From Cololabis saira (lineage: Eukaryota; Chordata; Actinopteri; Beloniformes; Belonidae): a DNA stretch of 64,000 bases. Location: contig NC_084599.1 of assembly GCF_033807715.1 (NCBI RefSeq), positions 2,262,501 through 2,326,500 on the forward strand. The letters are read 5' to 3'. The notes under the pieces were generated by a model. The model saw nothing but the letters and a program-made list of their open reading frames with translations, did no database searches and was not told where the DNA came from. Both the position numbers and the translations under genes were made by a program. Shown in pieces: positions 1 to 9,194 of the stretch (within the stretch, counting starts at the first letter, position 1; every line of letters begins with the position of its first letter).

Positions 1-2256
1 GGGTGTCCCCGAAGATGTGATAAATCCTCGGTTCGCCCACAATATACTAAAATCATGTACACAACCAAAAGCATATCTGGAATCTGTATAGATCGTAACA
101 GTTTTACCTTTTGCTAGTTGACAGGCTCTCATCAGTGCATATAGTTCAGCTACTTGGGCGGAGTTGGAGGAGGGCAGGGCGGCACTTTCAACAGTTGAGA
201 AATTATCACAAATTGCATAACCTGCATATGGTATTCCATTTTCTCTATAAGCAGAGCCGTCAGTGAAGAAAACAAGATCAAAGTTAGAGAGTGGAGTTTC
301 AGAAAGGTCGGGACGAGGTTTAGATGAACATGAGGTGACATCCATACAATTATGGGGTTCACCATCATCTTCGGTTGGAAGTAATGTAGCAGGGTTAAGG
401 ATAGAACATCTTTTTAGTGTAATGTGTGGAGCAGTGAGAGTTAGTACGTATTTTGCTTCTCTTGTCCCTGTCACATGTCTATGTGCCTCTCTGGTAATCA
501 GGGTGAGTGCATCGTGTGGGACCATGACTGTTAGTGGTGACCCTAAAACAATATCAGCAGATTTGTTGATAGCAAGTGCTGCTGCGGCTACGGCTTTGAG
601 ACAAGGTGGAAGCCCTCTCTCGACGGGATCCAGTTTAGAGGAAAAGTACGCCACAGGTCTGTAAGCAGAGTTATGACGTTGAGTGAGAACAGATTGGGCA
701 AATCCACATTTTTCATGTACAAAAAGAGTGAATGGTTGATTGTAGTCGGGAAGGCCGAGCGCAGGGGCAGATAGTAATGCCTGTTTTAACTTGTTAAAAG
801 CATCGTCAGCTTGTTGTGACCAGGTTAAGGGCTGAGTGCAGTCTGAGGGTTTGCATATGTCTTGGAGTGGCATTGCAAGTGATGCATAATCCATTATCCA
901 TTGTCTGCAATAGCCCGTCATACCTAAAAATGTCTTCATCTGTGACATAGTTGTGGGTTTGGGCATTTCTATTATAGATTTTATTCTGGAGGGAGTAAGG
1001 ACCCTTGTGGAGCCAGATAGTGTATGTCCCAAATACTGGACTTCATTCTGACACAGTTGAGCTTTCTTAAGTGAGGTTTTGTGGCCTTTGACAGCTAAAG
1101 CGTTGAGAAGGGTAACTGTGTCCATTTCGCATGCAGGGGCAGAGGGACTGGCTAAAAGTAAATCGTCAACATATTGAATCAGAGTGGAGCCTCCAGGAAA
1201 TGACACGTCTTTGAGGTCATTATTTAGAGCACGAGAAAAAATTGTAGGTGACTCAGTATACCCTTGGGGTAATCTGGTGAATGTGTATTGTTGTCCATCA
1301 TATGTAAATGCAAATAAATATTGGCTATCCTTATGTAGAGGGACAGAAAAGAATGCACTGCAAAGGTCCAACACAGTATAGTGGGTGGAATTGGCAGGTA
1401 TTGACGACAAAACTGTAGTAGGATTTGGAACTAAAGGGAAACGTGGGAGTACCACTTCATTTATAGCTCGTAGGTCCTGTACAAATCTATATTCTGGTTT
1501 ACCTGGTTTTTTAACAGGAAGTATAGGCGTGTTGCATGGACTATCACACGGCACTATTATTCCCTGGCTTAACAGAGATTGAACTATAGGGCGGATGCCC
1601 TCTCTCTTTTCCTGAGAAAGAGGATACTGTGAAATCTTTGGCAAAGAGACATTCTGTTTCAGCAATATCTGTACTGGTTCAGTAGATTTGATCAAACCAA
1701 TGTCATTAGAAGAAGAAGACCATACTGATGGGGGCACGCTGGACACTATTCTATCCTGTGTTTTCCCTTTTTCCGCATCCATCAGCTGGTTCTGATCTAT
1801 CAGAGCTGCTAGTACAGCGGTTGTGTTATCTTGGTTAGTCTCTAAAAAGATACCGTCTGGTGTGCAGTAAATGGTACAATTTAGTTTGCACAACAAGTCT
1901 CTCCCTAATAGATTTACAGGTGTGGTATCTGACAGCAGAAAGGAGTGAGAAGTTGTGAAGTTTGACATGCTTTCAGTAAACGGGCCTATAGATACTGTAG
2001 TAGGCTCAGAGACAGGTAAACACATGGGAATCCCTCCAACCCCCACAGCTCTGACAGTTTCTTTAGATGATTTCAAATTTGTAGAAGTGATTGGTCTTAA
2101 AGTTGAAAGAGAAGCTCCTGTATCTACCAGAAATGATGTAGATTTTCCATTTACATCTATTGTTAAGTTAGGCTCTTCATTTGTTTTTGCTAGTTTTATC
2201 AGTGGAGCTACTGTTAAAGTTATTTCTGTTTCAATTTGGGCACTGTCCTGACAGCT
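1..2256 (-). CDS. pol: Endogenous retrovirus pro-pol (protease, reverse transcriptase, RNase H), 3' part outside window
   Basis: This is the retroviral enzyme polyprotein, read in the same frame as gag after one UAG codon and open for 752 codons to the window edge. Visible in order (residues counted after the UAG): the aspartic protease active site D-T-G-A at about 45; reverse transcriptase with a conserved LPQG motif and the YVDD catalytic box, whose first D is about residue 365; then RNase H with D in TDGS (about 666), E in AELYAL and D in TDSRY. I checked by position that these motifs share one frame. Integrase and env would lie left of base 1 and cannot be judged. A UAG between gag and pol and the YVDD box fit gamma/epsilon-type retroviruses. 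I see no stop or frameshift in the part present. Confidence 0.93.
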
Positions 2257-2259
2257 CTA
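2257..2259 (-). promoter_or_regulatory. gag-pol in-frame UAG (probable translational readthrough site)
   Basis: The gag stop is TAG, and the downstream frame continues without a shift into protease and reverse transcriptase. This is the gammaretrovirus arrangement, where glutamine-charged tRNA suppresses UAG. I have not folded the downstream bases to test for the pseudoknot that stimulates readthrough. Confidence 0.7.
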
Positions 2260-3846
2260 TGGATTGTGCTGTGGGGTTTGTTGGACCTCCATGTGATCAC
2301 TTGATGGAGTTACCATAGGCAGGGTAAAATTAGGTTGGGATGTTCTATAGGGGCAATCTTTTATCCAATGATCTGGTTCACCACAACAGAAGCAGTTCCT
2401 ATTGTTTTTGTTTGGGAAGTGCGACGTGTGACCTTTGTTGTGGTGTGAGTGATTCATTGGTCCACATCTTTGGTTGATCCCTCTGCCGCTGCGTCCTCCT
2501 CTCGGTACTCCGCCTGTGTAGTGAGACACTTGGGCAAGCATTAGCGTTTCATACATTTTAGATTCCTTTTGTTCTGTGTTGTCCCAGTGGTGTTGAGCTA
2601 TTTCCACTAGTTCAGTCATTGCTTTCCCCGCCCACCCAACTGTCAGTACTACTTTAGCCTTAACCTTTGGTTGAAGGCAGCTAACAAATATATCTTGCAA
2701 GTAACCTGGAGGAAGTCCATTAATCTGATCTTGTGACAAACCACAATTTTCTTTTGCTGTCAACATCATTGTAGCATAGAGTTCCCTGGGATTCTCATCT
2801 TTTCCTTGTTTAAGTTTTGTGAGAGGAGTATAATCCACTTTTTGTACTACTTCCTTTTGAACTGCTAAAGTGATGAAGCTGTAAAGGGTCTGAGCTTCTT
2901 CTGGTGTGATTTTGGCAACAGCTGTAGGATCAGAGGAAATTCTACATGCATCAAGTACTCTGCTTTTCAAATCAGGTGGCAAAGTTAGCTTTAACAGTTG
3001 CATTATGTCAGGCATGTGAGGTGTGTATATTGTGCATACTGATTCCCATTCATCTAGCCATTTTTGTTTATTTTTTCTGACATCCTTGGGAAAATCTCCT
3101 ACTATCGCTTTTAGTTCTCTTCGGCTCCAAGGTTTGTAGATAACATCTTTTCCCATTGTGATCAGTGGAGCTAATTTTACTGATTGTGTTTTCTTTGGTT
3201 TTCTGCCTCTTTTCACAACCCACTCCTCTTCACTGTTTTGGCTATTGTCTTCAGACTTGGGATGTTGTAAAATCCAGTCATCATCAGAAGTGTCATCGTC
3301 ACTTGATTCTTTAATCTGTTTTACCGGATAAAGGTTTTTGATTTGATCATTTAAATGGTTTTCCACTTTCATTTTTGTCTGCGTTGTGTTTTTAAGTTCT
3401 TCCAATTCTTTCACAGGGTACATAGTTGTGGCATGATTGTTTTTGTTTATTTTAATGTTTGTGGAGGACCCGGTTAATGGGTCTAATTCCTTCTTTGTCT
3501 GCGTTGCGTTTTTACACTCTTCTAATTGAGCCATCAGCTTTTTGTTCTGATCCGTAAGCGAAGCTATTTGGGATTCTGCATTACGGCGTCTGCTTTCATC
3601 CCTCCAAAATCTGAAGGAGTTGAAGTGCTTTTGTCCATTTGTTTGAGAATTTAATTTTTCCTTTAAATTTTCTAATCTAGTCCGGTCAAAGGTCCCACTT
3701 GGGGGAAATTTTAAGAGACCGTCGTCTTTAGTTATCTTAACCCATGTTTTAACAAACTTAGTGCTATTGGTACCGTAGTTATCGTACATGTATTTAGAAG
3801 GACCAGTCAACTCTTCCTCTGACTCTTTACTGAGAAAACTTCCCAT
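2257..3846 (-). CDS. gag: Endogenous retrovirus Gag polyprotein, intact
   Basis: This is the structural polyprotein of the provirus, 529 residues from the chosen start. I chose the ATG at 3844-3846 because it gives an N-terminal Met-Gly-Ser-Phe, the usual N-myristoylation signal of Gag, and has A at -3 and G at +4. The frame stays open 14 codons further upstream but only from a TTG. Domains in order: a matrix-like N-terminus; a charged, coiled-coil-prone middle with two similar stretches each containing TQTK and YPVK; an acidic S/D-rich spacer; a capsid-like region starting near the motif PLITMG; and one zinc knuckle CX2CX4HX4C (about residues 485-498), as in gammaretroviruses. It ends at a UAG (2257-2259) in frame with pro-pol, so Gag-Pol is probably made by stop-codon readthrough. 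Confidence 0.92.
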   Translation of the reverse strand: MGSFLSKESEEELTGPSKYMYDNYGTNSTKFVKTWVKITKDDGLLKFPPSGTFDRTRLENLKEKLNSQTNGQKHFNSFRFWRDESRRRNAESQIASLTDQNKKLMAQLEECKNATQTKKELDPLTGSSTNIKINKNNHATTMYPVKELEELKNTTQTKMKVENHLNDQIKNLYPVKQIKESSDDDTSDDDWILQHPKSEDNSQNSEEEWVVKRGRKPKKTQSVKLAPLITMGKDVIYKPWSRRELKAIVGDFPKDVRKNKQKWLDEWESVCTIYTPHMPDIMQLLKLTLPPDLKSRVLDACRISSDPTAVAKITPEEAQTLYSFITLAVQKEVVQKVDYTPLTKLKQGKDENPRELYATMMLTAKENCGLSQDQINGLPPGYLQDIFVSCLQPKVKAKVVLTVGWAGKAMTELVEIAQHHWDNTEQKESKMYETLMLAQVSHYTGGVPRGGRSGRGINQRCGPMNHSHHNKGHTSHFPNKNNRNCFCCGEPDHWIKDCPYRTSQPNFTLPMVTPSSDHMEVQQTPQHNP

Positions 3847-4580
3847 TTTTCCTTCTGTAAGATCCCTCCCAGAGAAAAAAAACTTCAATTACACTTACTT
3901 TTACCCACAAATCACTTTCTGATTCTTCCAACCATCAGTCTACTTGAGCCTACAAATCATTCGGCTTAATGTAAGGAGAGCAAGTCGATTCTTACTGAAA
4001 TGAAATATATCTCAAGTATTTGGGAGAGCTAGTCATCCCCATTTATAAAATAAAACCAGTTCTTCTACATATATGTCCGTTTTCCACAAATAACTCAGTG
4101 TTCCAACACTTTTATGGACCTCACGTCCTGCATATGCAAGTCCCACTGGACTTAGTTTTGGTACTCAGACCAACCGTTTCGTTCTGGCCATTTCTTTCTT
4201 TTTAATGTTACCCGAGATATTAAACCTTTTAGAAGAGCTAGTCAATTCTAAGGCAGGAGAAGCAGAACATTCTCACAACACAATCAGATTCAAGTGTTAT
4301 GAAATTGTCAGCGTTCCTAAAAACATCTCTACAATAACCTTCCCAATAACACAAAATAATAACAAAAAATATAACCTTCACAACCACACAGCGGACTTAC
4401 CTAAAATCTCAGGATGACGTCAACCATTCTCCGGCACTCCAATTCACAGACTTTCGACAACAACTCAGCAACAATAATTTGGGATTTTGTAAGTGGATCC
4501 CCTAACCTCTAAAATTTTAGATAGAGTCGCTGATTGCGCCGTTGTTCTGGAACAGGAGTTTCCATCGAAGGTCTATTGTC
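3847..4580 (-). other. ERV leader between primer-binding site and gag
   Basis: About 730 bases lie between the primer-binding site and the gag ATG. The minus strand contains a good splice-donor match AG/GTAAGT (plus-strand ACTTAC at 4395-4400). A second GTAAGT lies at 3893-3898. A pyrimidine run followed by a CAG lies just upstream of the gag ATG. The first donor would be suitable for a subgenomic env message. No convincing coding frame is seen in the leader. The packaging signal is expected here but cannot be recognised by eye. Confidence 0.6.
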
Positions 4581-4598
4581 ATCCGGGTCACAGCGCCA
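4581..4598 (-). other. Retroviral primer-binding site
   Basis: The minus strand begins TGGCGCTGTGA, three bases inside the LTR edge, as a primer-binding site should. The first 11 bases fit the 3' end of vertebrate tRNA-Ser(CGA), as I remember that tRNA. The remaining bases contain mismatches, so the tRNA assignment is tentative. Confidence 0.65.
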
Positions 4599-4601
4599 AA
4601 T

Positions 4602-4853
4602 TGTTGAAGAATATTACAAAGTCCAGTTCAAGAGTCCGCTGTGGTATTGAGAGATTTTATTCTAGCCGGCGTTCAGCTGACAGATACAGACAGTGTCTGG
4701 TTCGGTGGCTGACACCGAGTGAAATTGGAACAAGCTTCTTATACAAGAAGTTAAAGCAAGAATACACCAATCAGGCGAGAGACAAAAAGTAATTTACAGT
4801 CGGATGTGACTCGGGCCAAATGTCATTATCAGACATTTGTCATGACTGTCACA
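4602..4853 (-). repeat. ERV 5' long terminal repeat (compact, about 252 bp)
   Basis: On the minus strand this reads TGTGACAG to TTCAACA, with TG...CA ends. In order it has an inverted CCAAT box, a second CCAAT box, a TATA-like TATAAG (plus 4738-4743) and an AATAAA polyadenylation signal (plus 4656-4661), which is the U3-R-U5 order. The inner edge is fixed by the primer-binding site. The outer edge is inferred only from the TG dinucleotide and promoter spacing, because the partner LTR is outside the window. The alternative is a longer LTR that includes the 85-bp repeats beyond it. Confidence 0.65.
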
Positions 4854-4904
4854 GACCTCCAAATCACCCCATAGGGTGCTCTCGTTGATTCAAATCTGTT
4901 TGAA

Positions 4905-5148
4905 CCAACTTCTGAGGTGTCGGGACCTTCACATGGGGTAGGAAATTGGAGTCTCAACAAAAGTTGTTGAGTCCAGTTGTCTGTTTGAGCCAACTTCCGA
5001 GGTGTCGGGACCTTCACATGGGGTAGGAAATTGGAGTCTCAACAAAAGTTGTTGAGTCCAGTTGTCTGTTTGAGCCAACTTCCGAGGTGTCGGGACCTTC
5101 ACATGGGGTAGGAAATTGGAGTCTCAACAAAAGTTCTTGAGTCCAGTT
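4905..5148. repeat. 85-bp tandem repeat, three copies
   Basis: Copies start at 4905, 4990 and 5075, and the third loses similarity near 5148. They differ at only a few positions. They lie next to the inferred LTR edge and could be U3 enhancer repeats if the LTR is longer than called. Otherwise they are a flanking minisatellite. Confidence 0.85.
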
Positions 5149-5394
5149 CAAAGCCCTGTAGGGGGTAGGGGCTGGAGCTTCCCATGACAATGTGGCTCGA
5201 CACTATTTTGGAGCTGAACAAGAGGAGTTGACCCCATTTGTACATGAAACATGGTGAGAAGACGTGAGCGTGGGCAGCCCAGAAGACCACAAAAAAACAA
5301 AAATTACGGAGAGGATGATTAAAAAAATCATCAGTTGTCTGCACTCATTCAGCTGAATTTGGTGAGAGAGAACACTCATGCTGTCTCAGACGGG
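5149..5394. other. No recognisable feature
   Basis: This is unrecognised sequence between the minisatellite and the LINE tail. The short open frame on the minus strand has no familiar motif. Confidence 0.4.
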
Positions 5395-5730
5395 TCAAGA
5401 GTATCCTGACCCCTCCCACTCTGCTCTCAACCTGTTTGACCTGTTCCCCTCTGGAAGGAGATACAGGTCAGTCAAAGACTGCACAGCCAGGATGGCAAAC
5501 AGCTTCTTCCCTTGAGCCATCAGAACCATAAACACTCAAACTGTGATCAGGACATATTAATTAATCTACAAATTTCACAATAATACATGTGCAATATTGA
5601 ATATACAAGTGCAATTGTACCACCAAATGCAATATTCTGTTTAAACTGCGTAAGTTCCCAGCTCTGTTGGAAGGTTTGTAAGTGTTATGCCACAAAGGGG
5701 GTGCTGGTTCAGTTATCAAAGAGTTATTCA
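5395..5730 (+). pseudogene. L2-like LINE: end of reverse transcriptase ORF plus 3' UTR remnant
   Basis: From about 5409 the plus strand encodes DPSHSALNLF, then FPSGRRYRSV, then ARMANSFFP followed by a stop and AIRTIN. This is the conserved C-terminal tail of L2/CR1-type LINE polyproteins (DPSHP, LPSGRRYR, NSFFPxAIxxLN). One in-frame TGA replaces a residue after FFP, so the copy is dead. The AT-rich sequence after it, containing GTGCAATAT, resembles the L2-type 3' UTR and has no gene. Everything upstream in the LINE is missing, which is normal 5' truncation. Confidence 0.75.
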
Positions 5731-5839
5731 ATTCAATTCAATTTTATTTATATAGCGTCTAATACAACAGATGTTGTCGCTAGACGCTTTCCAGAGATCC
5801 AGAACATGAACATAAACATCAACATAATTATAAATATAA

Positions 5840-6923
5840 CTAGAAAATTTCAGGAAATTTTGATATGGGCATGCCCTACTGCCCATTCGTCCCCTCTCGC
5901 TGCTTTGGTTTGGGGCTGTAGTGTTTGTGTTCGGGGTGGTTTTATGTCAGTTTGAGGTGTTTACGGTTGTATTGCATTCATTCCTGTGCTCCCAATAGCT
6001 ATTAATGGGGCACGCTTTTTGGCCTTTAGCGCCCCCCACGGTGACACTTTTGACTGAGAAAAGTAATGCCCATCGAGGAACGATGGAGACGCATCCAACG
6101 ATGTATGCCATGTATGGGTGCATGTTCCGGTTCAGGCTATGTTAATGGATTGGTTTTTTTTTCACCATGGTAAAAAACTCCATCCGAATGAATGGGGCCA
6201 TGTGGCCTGGATTTTGACATAAAATTTCCTTGAATCACAGCTTCATGAAATTTGAGTATGTTGAAGTCCACAGCGTGCCGAGTCGGGAAACATTTGTACG
6301 ATGTCTCTACGATAACCTGTTGCCTAGCAACAAGCGTCCAAAGTCAAATGGAAAAAAAAAAAAATGAAAGGTCAATATCACAAAAACTGTAATACTTGGC
6401 ATAATACGGTTGTACGGTCGGTTAGGGACAATCGGGCTGAGTGTTTGAAAGTTTGAGCGATGTCTCTACGATAAAGTTCGGCCGAGCAATAAGCGTCTGA
6501 ATTTTCGGCTTTTTTTTTGCTTTTTGGCAACTAGCGTTGCCACGGTAACCCCTATTACGGAGAAAAGTAATGCCCATCGAGGCATGATGGAGACGCATCC
6601 AACGATGTATGCCATGCATGGGTGCACGTTCCGGTTCGGGCCGCATTAACGGACGAAAAAAAGTGCGGAATAAGAATAAGAAAAGGGAAACCTTTTCTAG
6701 ATACTAATATATCGCCTTCATTTTCATGTTTTTCCTCGTTTTTCCGGCCGTGTTTTAGTTTTTGGGGATTTTTTTTTCCACATCAGAGCGGGGTCATGCT
6801 GTACACCCGCTGGTGCGCAGTGGGACTTTTGCAACTTTAGCTTGTTAGCAAAATGCTAGCAACATTGCCTTTTGGGCCATTCTGGACGATTGCAATATGG
6901 TCATGCCACTACTTGGCATGCCC
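5840..6923 (-). mobile_element. Family B element inserted in the LINE 3' UTR (non-autonomous)
   Basis: This 1,084-bp insert reads GGGCATGCC to TTTTCTAG on the minus strand. It is flanked by the 10-base repeat ATAAATATAA (5830-5839 and 6924-6933). Removing the insert restores a continuous LINE 3' UTR, so the boundaries are well supported. It has no coding capacity. Inside are copies of a motif of the GTTGCC...GCAAC type (6319-6331 and 6536-6549). The 3' palindrome plus CTAG recalls Helitrons, but a flanking duplication does not. The superfamily is unresolved. Confidence 0.75.
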
Positions 6924-7250
6924 ATAAATATAATCCCCAGAGCAATTATTACATAAACAATGGCAGGTAAAAACTCCCATAGTGGGAGAAAAGCCTTAAG
7001 CCAAACAGTGGCAAGAAACCTTGAGCAGGACCAGGCTCATAAGGGGGGACCCTCCTGCTGAAGGCCAGAGTGGGGGAGTCGGGGACGTCAGCAGCACACA
7101 GCAGGCATGTGGAAGCAGCAGCAGGATGAACAGAGGGGGGGGGGGCGCAGGCAGGCGGAAGCAGCAGGCGGGATGACCAGAGGGGGGGGGCGTCAGCAGC
7201 ACACAGCAGACATCCACGTAGGCAGGTGGAAGCAGCAACGGGATGACCAG

Positions 7251-7280
7251 GGATGGGGGGGGGGGGGGGGGGGGGGGGGG
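7251..7280 (+). repeat. Poly-G tract
   Basis: An almost pure run of more than 25 G on the plus strand lies in the LINE 3' UTR, with shorter G runs at 7133-7145 and 7180-7190. It could form G-quadruplex. Its length may be affected by sequencing error. Confidence 0.8.
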
Positions 7281-7526
7281 CGGGACCGCAGGCCAGAACG
7301 CGGCTCCCGAGGCTCTGGCCTGCAAACATGCACAAAAAAGAGAAAAGGGGGGCCAGCACAAGAAACTACAGGACCGATGGACAGAATGATAGCTATTAGA
7401 CATTTATAAAAATGGAAATGGAGAAGAGAGGAAGGGAAAGCGAGAGGACAAGAAGGGTGAGAGGCACCGCCCAGCGGATCATGTCGGTGCCCCCCTGCAG
7501 CATAGGCCTATAGCAGCATATCTACC

Positions 7527-8015
7527 GCGAAGCTATATTTGAGAATAACTATTATAGTCTTGTTCTATAGCTGCAACTATGACTACTGACTCTAACACAC
7601 TAGAGTTTACACTACCTAGAGATTTACCAACACCAGCTAGAGGTTTACTAAACACTAACTATAGGCTTTACTAAACAGAAAGGTTTTAAGTTTAGTTTTA
7701 AATGTGGAGGTGGTGTCAGCCTCCTTAACCCAGATTGGAAGTTGGTTCCGTAGTAATGGTGCCTGATAGCAGAACGCCCGCCCTCCAAATCTACATTTAG
7801 ATACTCTAGGAACTACGAGTAAACCTGCACTCTGGGAGCGGAGAGCTCTGCCAGGAACATAAGGCACTATCAGGTCTTGTAAATACTGCGGAGCTAAGCC
7901 GTTTTGGGCTTTATATGCAAGTAATAAAATCTTAAATTGGATTCTGAATTTTACAGGTAGCCAGTGGAGCGACGCTAACACTGGAGAGACGTGGTCTCTC
8001 CTGTTGATTCCTGTG
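7527..8015 (-). repeat. 489-bp tandem duplicate of the LINE ORF end (copy 3)
   Basis: This is the third copy of the same 489-bp unit. Its open frame (7655-7981) again ends in FSKAYS. It then continues into the unique 3' UTR to its left. Confidence 0.9.
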
Positions 8016-8504
8016 GCGAAGCTATATTTGAGAATAACTATTATAGTCTTGTTCTATAGCTGCAACTATGACTACTGACTCTAACACACTAGAGTTTACA
8101 CTACCTAGAGATTTACCAACACCAGCTAGAGGTATACTAAACACTAACTATAGGCTTTACTAAACAGAAAGGTTTTAAGTTTAGTTTTAAATGTGGAGGT
8201 GGTGTCAGCCTCCTTAACCCAGATTGGAAGTTGGTTCCGTAGTAATGGTGCCTGATAGCAGAACGCCCGCCCTCCAAATCTACATTTAGATACTCTAGGA
8301 ACTACGAGTAAACCTGCACTCTGAGAGCGGAGAGCTCTGCCAGGAACATAAGGCACTATCAGGTCTTGTAAATACTGCGGAGCTAAGCCGTTTTGGGCTT
8401 TATATGCAAGTAATAAAATCTTAAATTGGAATCTGAATTTTACAGGTAGCCAGTGGAGCGACGCTAACACTGGAGAGACGTGGTCTCTCCTGTTGATTCC
8501 TGTG
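8016..8504 (-). repeat. 489-bp tandem duplicate of the LINE ORF end (copy 2)
   Basis: This unit repeats the last 108 codons of the LINE frame (8144-8470) and about 130 bases of 3' UTR. It is nearly identical to its neighbours; by eye I see about three differing positions. The boundary falls at CCTGTG/GCGAAG. Confidence 0.9.
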
Positions 8505-8632
8505 GCGAAGCTATATTTGAGAATAACTATTATAGTCTTGTTCTATAGCTGCAACTATGACTACTGACTCTAACACACTAGAGTTTACACTACCTAGAGA
8601 TTTACCAACACCAGCTAGAGGTTTACTAAACA

Positions 8633-9154
8633 CTAACTATAGGCTTTACTAAACAGAAAGGTTTTAAGTTTAGTTTTAAATGTGGAGGTGGTGTCAGCCT
8701 CCTTAACCCAGATTGGAAGTTGGTTCCGTAGTAATGGTGCCTGATAGCAGAACGCCCGCCCTCCAAATCTACATTTAGATACTCTAGGAACTACGAGTAA
8801 ACCTGCACTCTGAGAGCGGAGAGCTCTGCCAGGAACATAAGGCACTATCAGGTCTTGTAAATACTGCGGAGCTAAGCCGTTTTGGGCTTTATATGCAAGT
8901 AATAAAATCTTAAATTGGATTCTGAATTTTACAGGTAGCCAGTGGAGCGACGCTAACACTGGAGAGACGTGGTCTCTCCTGCTGATTCCTGTCAGCACTC
9001 GTGCTGCTGCATTTTGGATCAGCTGGAGCCTATTCAGCAAATTACTTGGACATCCTGCTAATAACACATCACAGTAATCTAGTCTAGAAGATACAAACGC
9101 ATGAACTAGTTTTCCTGCATCACTCTGCGACAGGATTTTCCTAATTTTTGCAAT
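8633..9154 (-). pseudogene. LINE reverse transcriptase C-terminal region (primary copy)
   Basis: The open frame contains, in order, AKIRKIL, SRLDYCDVLL, NRLQLIQNAAARVL, HWLPVKFRI, FKILLLAYK and NGLAPQYL. This is the thumb and C-terminal region that follows the palm domain in L2/CR1-type LINE polyproteins. It ends in FSKAYS and a stop. The catalytic YADD-type box and the endonuclease are absent, because the element is truncated at about 9154. The first ATG at 9065-9067 is internal and not a real start. The protein cannot be active alone. Confidence 0.85.
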
Positions 9155-9166
9155 ATTACGGAGTTA

Positions 9167-9194
9167 TTAATAATTGTCCTTCGACAATTATTAA
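9167..9194. repeat. Perfect 12-bp hairpin
   Basis: The arms 9167-9178 and 9183-9194 are exact inverted repeats around a 4-base loop. It lies at the 5' truncation point of the neighbouring LINE. It may mark the junction or be part of an unrecognised element. Confidence 0.6.

Larger units (their letters stand above)
5731..9154 (-). mobile_element. L2/CR1-type LINE, 5'-truncated, with triplicated ORF end and interrupted 3' UTR
   Basis: Read on the minus strand, this is one LINE copy. It starts with the last part of the ORF (9154 to 8633), continues through two extra tandem copies of the ORF end (to 7527), then a pyrimidine-rich 3' UTR with poly-C tracts, and ends in an (ATTGA)n tail at about 5731-5745. 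The 3' UTR is split by another element at 5840-6923. The same 3' UTR and tail recur on the plus strand at 16575-17047, which confirms the extent. The 5' end is truncated near 9154, beside a perfect 12-bp hairpin. Confidence 0.8.

Noticed and set aside
150..1582. Open frames on both strands inside pol (for example 263-664 plus)
   Set aside because: They are shadows of the retroviral pol frame, which carries all the recognisable motifs.
6949..7403. Proline/leucine-rich frames on the minus strand
   Set aside because: They are LINE 3' UTR sequence with poly-C/poly-G tracts, matching the noncoding copy at 16575-17047.
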